A DNA stretch of 11,327 bases, taken from positions 1-11,327 of the forward strand of contig SAAR01000090.1 in assembly GCA_009916335.1 (NCBI GenBank), written 5' to 3'. The stretch comes from Erysipelotrichia bacterium (GTDB lineage Bacteria; Bacillota_I; Bacilli_A; Erysipelotrichales; Erysipelotrichaceae). Made by a program: the position numbers and the translations under genes. Shown one piece after another: positions 8,601 through 11,327 of this stretch. The notes under the pieces were generated by a model. The model had not been told where the DNA came from. It made no database searches and worked only from the letters and a program-made list of their open reading frames with translations. Position 1 is the stretch's first letter. Every line of letters begins with the position of its first letter.

Positions 8601-9223
8601 GTATCCCCTGGATCATCATTTTTACCTCTTTTTTTTCTAGAGGTGCCAAGCCAATCTCCAATATCTATCCAGCCTATGTTTTCATAAATGCTAGATGGAT
8701 TGGCTGGAATATCACTTGGTTTAGGCTCATACCCCAGTAATTCTCCTTTGCAATATTGACGCCATTGAATCTGCCCATCTAAGCCAAGATTTCTAACATA
8801 TTCACGTGCTTCTTCAAAACTTCTCCACGCTGTTCCAAGCCAGTCTTTTATATTAATCCAATTTTCTGCATAGACTACCTGAGGATTCCAAGGGATATTG
8901 TCTGGCTTGATCAAATCTTTTAAATCACCTTTGTAATATTGCTGCCATTGTTGAGCAGTTTTTAACCCAAGATTTCTTATGTATTCACGCGCTACTTCAA
9001 ATGGTAAATATTCTATTTCTACTTTCGTCCCAATCCAATCACTCCAGCCTTTCCAGCCTGCATTGTGATAAATAACATCTGGGTGAGGAGGAATAAAATC
9101 AGGTCTTTTTGAAAGGGTGAGATGTTCCCCTTTTGACCAGAGTTTCCATTCTTTGCTATTTTTAAATTGCTGCTTTCTTACATACTCTCTTGCTTCTTTA
9201 AAAGGAAGATAATTTTTTTTCAT
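5651..9223 (-). CDS. large protein with four N-terminal phage-integrase repeat (INT_rpt-like) units (1190 aa)
   Basis: Residues 5-271 hold four tandem units of about 60 residues. Each has the pattern F-x-x-AREYVRxLGL ... W-xx-Y-x-KG ... P-x-x-IP-xx-P-xx-VY ... GW-xx-W-xx-WLGT, which I recognise as the phage-integrase repeat family found in integrases and large accessory proteins. No recombinase active-site residues are present, so this is not an integrase. About residues 330-560 are predicted mainly helical, the central part (about 560-900) looks beta-rich, and the last 200 residues are helical again. I see no recognisable nuclease or ATPase motif there. I chose the ATG at 9221-9223 because GGAG lies six bases upstream; an in-frame ATG at 9233-9235 adds four residues but lacks a ribosome-binding site. 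The stop overlaps the start of the DEAH helicase, so the two are made together and probably form a complex. The repeats probably bind nucleic acid or protein, but this is inference. Function unknown. Confidence 0.85.
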   Translation of the reverse strand: MKKNYLPFKEAREYVRKQQFKNSKEWKLWSKGEHLTLSKRPDFIPPHPDVIYHNAGWKGWSDWIGTKVEIEYLPFEVAREYIRNLGLKTAQQWQQYYKGDLKDLIKPDNIPWNPQVVYAENWINIKDWLGTAWRSFEEAREYVRNLGLDGQIQWRQYCKGELLGYEPKPSDIPANPSSIYENIGWIDIGDWLGTSRKKRGKNDDPGDTWLAFEEAREFVHKLGLKENEEWQHYVNGDYTNLPPRPLDIPRSPHYVYKKEGWSGWANWLRGTSDTIQNVPILEISKDHSYLKQLDMDSVKFDYAPFLQKYKSHTTVIQLLKALKTSKGLLSIIEINLPLNAKEEIETLLLGFGTVPSKLTRDEKAFLGLIFLVFIVYALKERESYSSIWSAICQELEKFSKVTTFFRDHFFMSQHNSPNHHLTEAIEYAVNLFKLRNDYSNKDDHHYIRNTIFLQIGLLDSGFKHLKLWLSNYSMPIVLSELYDQESTNYSSEFSNGWRAIKRFRDHVVDFHQVKQLLTLNPWFAHMNIDDLLKNAKQKLKHISLSDSNDLPVFYLDKVFYQEGYLQFYINARDLYCLNLGGFKYDIYMDDAYKGCVIADSNKALVLEREIILKNPDVNKVLLELKNEDKDVVYSTEIVLFDFSEQIMIFDEDGNIYLNIFKKLNTHKKYYMLIDSDLDCNHAIDEQREFFEGYATLIPDIKSSDDCKVSFNGESLFNLNFTETVEKPDWIDKLVVYAASNTFELNQNQIFCTKILAYDERQDDIDLGALPQDASVVKWNYTGGYADQEELKADHITVKLTSDMFIEPKHTLFIKYQGKTFKKTLNCIFVEKYPQIRVFVKDQQGKVQLLPNDSMVTQKEVHNKQFNICHLHHNEPLYLKSKSNFYQTVKVNRFFSMGELCGFGEMLFYADHLFNAHMEKIFCYMRTNAYAQLDAKDDTKLLFTPKKQIPDSAKIVLFDENLKQSERSFSSIKHSISNHTYTHDGSIMCGLLVFKDEVIDAFWDMRSFDLIKECHDLEKLKILLATQYPFLLRDRSMEILRHTVMANPEEFFKNCFAESLMIKSKPYTIHFPSLAALYEHICFELHFSKESAEGILKHCLTHQKMDLLLQTPILLFKFLEAAASKKFTEYFIGLLEDSSLEEELDESFVEKIIHDLHSTQRIGGIDKHNLKIAMHRISSNYYLVNALRSIG
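5661..5664 (-). promoter_or_regulatory. ribosome-binding site of the helicase gene, inside the upstream gene
   Basis: GGAG lies six bases before the helicase ATG and within the last codons of the INT_rpt gene. Together with the ATGA stop/start overlap it supports translational coupling and roughly equal synthesis of the two proteins. Confidence 0.7.
8411..9211 (-). repeat. four tandem INT_rpt-like coding repeats
   Basis: The four coding units lie at 9026-9211, 8831-9010, 8642-8827 and 8411-8599. They share AREYVR or close variants near the start, W and Y/W plus KG or NG in the middle, IP plus a Tyr, and a closing W-xx-W(L/I)GT. Unit four ends WLRGTS and is preceded by a short basic/acidic linker (KKRGKNDD). 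Units two and three are almost directly joined. At DNA level they are diverged, so this is an old protein repeat and not a fresh tandem duplication. Confidence 0.8.
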
Positions 9224-9229
9224 CAAAAT

Positions 9230-9233
9230 CTCC
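9230..9233 (-). promoter_or_regulatory. ribosome-binding site deciding the start of the INT_rpt gene
   Basis: GGAG followed by six bases and ATG (9221-9223) is a good ribosome-binding site. The alternative ATG four codons upstream overlaps this element and has nothing comparable before it, so the downstream ATG is preferred. Confidence 0.65.
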
Positions 9234-9280
9234 ATGTATTTACAATTTTCAATCTTCTAGTACCGTAAATTACTTCAGGT

Positions 9281-9376
9281 ATGAAAACTTATTCTGAGTG
9301 ATTTGAACCGCCAGTTAGCAGTACAATTGAAAAGTTACTTGAACGTCATAAAAAAGCTGTAGAAGCCAGATTATAG
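9281..9376 (+). pseudogene. possible short gene relic with an in-frame TGA
   Basis: The plus-strand frame ATG-AAA-ACT-TAT-TCT-GAG is followed by TGA (9299-9301), then 24 more sense codons and a TAG at 9374-9376. The part after the TGA (FEPPVSSTIEKLL... ending KAVEARL) has normal protein composition and a charged helical tail, like the end of a real gene. A single TGG-to-TGA change would explain the break. No family is recognised, the frame is short and there is no good ribosome-binding site, so chance is quite possible. Confidence 0.25.
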
Positions 9377-9393
9377 AGCGAGTTATTATAACA
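9370..9393 (-). promoter_or_regulatory. possible promoter: tandem -10 boxes upstream of the INT_rpt/helicase operon
   Basis: On the minus strand there is TGTTATAAT (9385-9393), a perfect extended -10 (TGnTATAAT). A second TATAAT follows at 9370-9375. No good -35 hexamer is seen at 16-18 bases from either, which is common for extended -10 promoters. Transcription would start about 130-150 bases before the INT_rpt gene and give an untranslated leader. In AT-rich DNA such boxes arise by chance, so the call is tentative. Confidence 0.35.
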
Positions 9394-9433
9394 GTGTTTT
9401 GTTGAAACATTTTCCGAACTCAATGATCTTCAT

Positions 9434-9505
9434 TCAATGGTATGGCTTAGATAATTTAAAAAGGGCACACAGCGTTCCAAAGTGTTCATTGAGAAAGTTC
9501 ATCAT
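9434..9505 (-). CDS. 23-aa ORF with a good ribosome-binding site, possible truncated last gene of the cassette
   Basis: The frame starts with two adjacent ATG codons (9505 and 9502) and runs to a TGA at 9434-9436. AAGGA lies seven bases before the first ATG and overlaps the TAA of the 172-aa gene. The peptide begins MMNFLNEHFGTLCALF and ends SKPYH, with a mildly hydrophobic middle. The start signal is as good as those of the preceding cassette genes, but the body is very short. It may be a true micropeptide, or the N-terminal stub of a further small membrane protein whose remainder was lost when the downstream DNA was joined. Confidence 0.4.
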   Translation of the reverse strand: MMNFLNEHFGTLCALFKLSKPYH

Positions 9506-9516
9506 GGTGTTTTCCT

Positions 9517-10035
9517 TTATCCGATATCTCTGGATTCTTTGGTATACACTTCATCTTGACTTGCTTTTAATGCAGTGTTTTGCCAAGCATGCTCATCTTC
9601 TTTTTTTTTTGCTCTTTTTTCATCGATACGGTGCATCATTTCTTTATATGAGATAGAGTTATCTTGGTTGGTATGATTTTTCATACGCTCCTTGATTAAA
9701 GGAGCTAATTCCATAGCTTCTTGTTTGTCATAGCACTCTTGAAGTATTTTATACTCCGCATAGGGTAGTAACACACTTTGAGGTATCTCTTTTTCATCGG
9801 TGATAATGACCTGTTGCAGTTTATAAGACGCAACATAATCTAAAATACGCTCTAAATGCCTTTCAAATTTAACACGTGTGGTTGTAAGATAGATCACATT
9901 ATCTAACAATGTTTTTTCATGTTCTTTTTTTTCTTTTTGCTTTTTTGACTCTTCTTGATCACTTTTATACATCCAATATGCCAACACTACAGCAAAAGCG
10001 CTCACAATCCATTGTCCCCAAGATGCTTCAACCAT
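9517..10035 (-). CDS. single-pass membrane protein with charged cytoplasmic part, hypothetical (172 aa)
   Basis: I do not recognise this family. Residues about 6-22 (GQWIVSAFAVVLAYWMY) form one clear membrane helix. A strongly Lys/Glu-rich stretch follows (about 25-44), probably a helix or coiled coil, then a soluble alpha-helical domain to residue 172. The positive charge after the helix predicts a short outside N-terminus and a cytoplasmic body. The start is well fixed: AAGGAGG lies seven bases before the ATG, and the ATG shares its A with the TGA of the 27-aa gene. It is the largest intact member of the small membrane-protein cassette and could be its anchor or effector, but nothing in the sequence shows its role. 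Confidence 0.8.
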   Translation of the reverse strand: MVEASWGQWIVSAFAVVLAYWMYKSDQEESKKQKEKKEHEKTLLDNVIYLTTTRVKFERHLERILDYVASYKLQQVIITDEKEIPQSVLLPYAEYKILQECYDKQEAMELAPLIKERMKNHTNQDNSISYKEMMHRIDEKRAKKKEDEHAWQNTALKASQDEVYTKESRDIG

Positions 10036-10118
10036 CAGTTTTCCTCCTTTTTAATAGATACATAATAGGCAAAAAATGCCACCAGTGTTGCTATAAACAT
10101 CCCATATGTGATTTCCAT
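10035..10118 (-). CDS. 27-aa single-pass membrane micropeptide
   Basis: A very short gene starts at the ATG at 10116-10118, with AAAGGGA four bases upstream overlapping the stop of the 53-aa gene. It ends in TGA at 10035-10037, whose final A begins the ATG of the 172-aa gene. The peptide (MEITYGMFIATLVAFFAYYV..., ending KKEEN) is one hydrophobic helix with a short charged tail. Its last codons (AAA-AAG-GAG-GAA) form the ribosome-binding site of the next gene, so its translation probably controls that of the 172-aa protein. It may be a functional small membrane protein or mainly a leader peptide. The signals and membrane-helix composition argue against chance. Confidence 0.6.
   Translation of the reverse strand: MEITYGMFIATLVAFFAYYVSIKKEEN
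10043..10049 (-). promoter_or_regulatory. strong ribosome-binding site AAGGAGG of the 172-aa gene
   Basis: AAGGAGG is a near-perfect match to the anti-Shine-Dalgarno sequence, seven bases before the ATG at 10033-10035. It lies inside the coding region of the 27-aa micropeptide, which suggests coupling. Confidence 0.8.
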
Positions 10119-10127
10119 AAAATCCCT

Positions 10128-10289
10128 TTAATGCCAACGTTGCTGAACTGCCCAATAAAGTCGTTCTTTAACCATCAAGCGTTGTCTCTTTCTTCTGTAT
10201 TTTTGAACATCACTACCTAAGCGATACAATAACAGTGTTGCGAGTAATCCTAAAAGACTTAACACTAAAATAAATGTTTCACCACTCAT
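10128..10289 (-). CDS. 53-aa single-pass membrane protein, hypothetical
   Basis: The ATG at 10287-10289 has AAGGA six bases upstream, and the frame stops with TAA at 10128-10130. Residues about 5-22 (TFILVLSLLGLLATLLLY) are a strong membrane helix. A very basic stretch (about 30-41, QKYRRKRQRL) follows, with a tail rich in Trp and Gln. Positive charge after the helix predicts a cytoplasmic C-terminus that could contact membrane lipid, nucleic acid or a partner protein. It lies between the 60-aa and 27-aa genes in the same direction. No family recognised. It could be overlooked by gene callers because of its length. Confidence 0.65.
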   Translation of the reverse strand: MSGETFILVLSLLGLLATLLLYRLGSDVQKYRRKRQRLMVKERLYWAVQQRWH

Positions 10290-10346
10290 AAGTATTCCTT
10301 AGCAAGATAAGAGTAGATGCATTTAATCAAGATAGGTTTCATTCCT

Positions 10347-10529
10347 TTAAAACCAATGCTGAAAGCGTTGAATAAAAGATGTATATTTACGTATAAGCCC
10401 TATAAAAAGCATAGCGATCATTCCATACACTATCTCCCAATAGTGTTGATGAACATACGATAAGATCATCACAAGACCCATCGAGATATAAAAGAGTGTG
10501 ATACGATACCTTGCAATCAATCCTCTCAT
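10347..10529 (-). CDS. 60-aa two-pass membrane protein, hypothetical
   Basis: Two hydrophobic segments, about residues 9-24 and 31-46, are joined by a short loop (VHQHYWE) and flanked by basic residues (RGLIARYR before, IRKYTSF after). This is a hairpin membrane protein with both ends probably in the cytoplasm. I chose the ATG at 10527-10529 because AGAGGAG lies six bases upstream. A longer frame reaching 10583 runs into the NYN gene and has no ribosome-binding site. The ribosome-binding site overlaps the TAG of the NYN gene, so these two genes were designed to be translated together. No family recognised. Confidence 0.7.
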   Translation of the reverse strand: MRGLIARYRITLFYISMGLVMILSYVHQHYWEIVYGMIAMLFIGLIRKYTSFIQRFQHWF

Positions 10530-10535
10530 GTAAAA

Positions 10536-10542
10536 CTCCTCT
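10536..10542 (-). promoter_or_regulatory. ribosome-binding site AGAGGAG deciding the start of the 60-aa gene
   Basis: AGAGGAG is six bases before ATG (10527-10529) and overlaps the stop codon of the NYN gene at 10541-10543. It fixes the short start and links the two genes into one transcription unit. Confidence 0.75.
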
Positions 10543-11039
10543 AACCAATATGTGCGTGATAACGTGCAAAATAGCTTAACCAATAAGCTTCATTGCTAAA
10601 AGAGGTACGCGTTGGTGCATAAAAGGCAGGTTTCTTTCGTTTTTGATGCTTTTTAGTTGAGGGTTCATCTTCTAAAAGCAGTGTTGAGAGGGTAAGATGG
10701 GAATGGGTTACATCACAATTCATACAAATACGCTTTTTATGAGAGTCTTGCATGATCCATTGCACCGATCGTTTGGTTAAAAAACGTTTGATTGCTGGTA
10801 CAAAGTCGCCATCAGAGCTGATGAAAAGCAGATGCGAACAGTGATGATGCGTATCGATAAGAGTGACGATTTTAGCATCGGTTGGCATCAAAGACGAAGT
10901 CATAAGAAGGGTAAAGCCTTCTTGATACAAGAGTGCTTTTGTTGCCTCATCAATGGGTTTATGTGCGACGACATAGCTTATTTCAGGTGTAAACTTGGCA
11001 AGGTGTTTGATAGAAGAAAGTGCCTTAATAGAGATATTA
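10541..11039 (-). pseudogene. NYN-domain (LabA/DUF88, PIN-like nuclease fold) protein, N-terminus lost at an IS21-type junction
   Basis: The frame is open from the IS boundary near 11040 to a TAG at 10541-10543, about 165 codons. The key match is LLFISSDGDFVPAIKRF, which fits the conserved (S)GDGDFxPxxK motif of NYN/LabA proteins. It is preceded by DAKIVTLID, fitting the usual KxVDxxixxD acidic region. NYN domains have a PIN-like fold and members studied act as metal-dependent ribonucleases. The N-terminal strand with the first catalytic Asp (usually DxxN) is missing. Inside the IS the frame meets a TGA at 11049-11051, so no normal start exists. A TTG at 10928-10930 could give 129 residues but has no convincing ribosome-binding site and would lack part of the fold. 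The C-terminal 45 residues are basic (KKHQKRKKP). The gene heads the membrane-protein cassette, so the insertion probably altered expression of all of it. Confidence 0.72.
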
Positions 11040-11045
11040 TGTAAA

Positions 11046-11086
11046 TTTCACTCGAAGTTTCCAGCCGTTTCACAAACATGTTTCCA
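11046..11086. repeat. repeated TTTCAC/TTTCCA motifs in the IS21 end
   Basis: Copies lie at 11046-11051 (TTTCAC), 11058-11063 (TTTCCA), 11068-11073 (TTTCAC) and 11081-11086 (TTTCCA), 10 to 13 bases apart, close to one helical turn. They are probably binding sites for the IstA transposase, as known for multiple terminal repeats in this family. Confidence 0.5.
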
Positions 11087-11128
11087 CTTTTTTAACGGTG
11101 AATTAGGCTGTAAAATTGTAGCATAAAG

Positions 11129-11327
11129 CTAGACTTCGATTTCTTCTTTTTTCTTCGATTTGAGTTTTCTTTGTGATTCTCCTTGTAATTCAATTTTATA
11201 GGCATTATGAACAATACGATCAAGTATTGCATCAGCAATAGTAGGATTATGCAAATGTGAATGCCATTCCTGTATTGGAAGCTGAGACGTGATGATCAAA
11301 GATGAATTATTGGTTCGATCTTCTACG
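11129..11327 (-). CDS. istB: IS21-like helper ATPase IstB, C-terminal part (start beyond window)
   Basis: The last 65 residues of IstB are present, read to a TAG at 11129-11131. Recognisable family features in order: LIITSQLP (AAA+ sensor-1 region), EWHSHL, PTIADAILDRIVHNAYKI (with the DR arginine and following helix), then L-GESQRK and a Lys/Glu-rich tail. IstB is the AAA+ helper ATPase that binds target DNA and stimulates the IstA transposase. Nothing suggests that this copy is inactive, but its Walker motifs lie outside the window. The 3' end faces the disrupted NYN gene. Confidence 0.9.
   Translation of the reverse strand, partial: VEDRTNNSSLIITSQLPIQEWHSHLHNPTIADAILDRIVHNAYKIELQGESQRKLKSKKKEEIEV

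Larger units (their letters stand above)
9236..9433. other. intergenic stretch between the membrane-protein cassette and the INT_rpt/helicase operon
   Basis: This stretch separates the two cassettes. It holds the possible -10 boxes, a short inverted repeat GTTAT/ATAAC at 9382-9392 that overlaps the first of them, and a broken plus-strand frame at 9281-9376. I see no clear terminator for the upstream cassette, so read-through into the helicase operon is possible. Confidence 0.5.
11040..11327 (-). mobile_element. IS21-family insertion sequence, partial (istB-side end)
   Basis: The element is recognised by the IstB C-terminus it carries and by its end, which starts TGTAAATTTCAC at 11040, matching the 5'-TG tips of IS21-type elements. 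The 88 bases between the tip and the istB stop hold repeated TTTCAC/TTTCCA motifs, typical of IS21 ends. The rest, with istA and the other end, lies beyond the window. The exact tip (11040 versus a base either side) is inferred; the target duplication cannot be seen with only one end. Confidence 0.75.

Noticed and set aside
8411..9211. CRISPR-like or DNA tandem repeat
   Set aside because: The regular pattern here is at protein level only; the DNA copies are diverged and in frame, with no unique spacers. No CRISPR array was seen elsewhere.
9399..9656. Plus-strand frame of 85 codons
   Set aside because: Mostly antisense to the 172-aa gene and the 23-aa ORF; Phe/Leu-rich composition is the reverse image of Lys/Glu codons.
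9909..10220. Plus-strand frame of 103 codons
   Set aside because: Antisense to the 172-, 27- and 53-aa genes, which have strong ribosome-binding sites.
10387..10569. Overlapping minus-strand frame of 60 codons
   Set aside because: It is the second frame of the 60-aa membrane protein region; the accepted frame has the AGAGGAG site and proper membrane helices.
10530..10583. Longer N-terminus for the 60-aa membrane protein
   Set aside because: It would overlap the NYN coding end, has no ribosome-binding site and adds no meaningful sequence.
10832..11044. Plus-strand frame of 70 codons
   Set aside because: Antisense to the NYN fragment, which has clear family motifs.

Overview
The window is AT-rich DNA from a bacterium. 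Shine-Dalgarno sites are clear, coding is dense on the minus strand, and an IS21-family transposon sits at the right edge. Composition and protein style suggest a Campylobacterota (Sulfurospirillum/Arcobacter-like) accessory region, but I cannot prove the taxon from this window. Every gene supported with good confidence is on the minus strand, so transcription runs from high to low coordinates. The region looks like a genomic or defence-type island, because it combines a degraded integrase, a fresh-looking IS insertion, gene fragments and two cassettes of poorly known genes.

Right edge (10541-11327): the 3' end of istB from an IS21-like element runs off the window. The IS terminus is near 11040 and cuts into a NYN-domain (LabA/DUF88, PIN-like nuclease fold) gene, whose N-terminus is missing.

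Middle right (9434-10529): a compact series of very small membrane-protein genes follows the NYN fragment: 60 aa (two TM), 53 aa (one TM), 27 aa (one TM) and 172 aa (one TM plus charged cytoplasmic part). A possible 23-aa ORF closes the series. Each main member has a strong ribosome-binding site, often overlapping the upstream stop. The 53-aa and 27-aa genes are short enough to be missed by normal gene callers.

Middle (777-9223): a two-gene, translationally coupled operon makes up three quarters of the window. The first gene encodes about 1190 aa, with four 'phage-integrase repeat' (INT_rpt-like) units at the N-terminus followed by about 900 aa I cannot assign. The second, starting in an ATGA overlap, encodes a 1625-aa DEAD/DEAH-box superfamily 2 helicase with a DUF1998/MrfA-like C-terminus and several cysteine clusters. 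This pair is the best candidate for an undescribed system. A role in DNA or phage defence is inferred from architecture and setting, not shown.

Left edge (1-776): just downstream of the helicase lies the last 62 codons of a tyrosine recombinase (HxLR box, KH, catalytic Tyr near the C-terminus), with no intact N-terminal part. Next comes a 69-codon hydrophobic ORF of uncertain reality, then about 336 bases of AT-rich sequence with small inverted repeats and no convincing gene.
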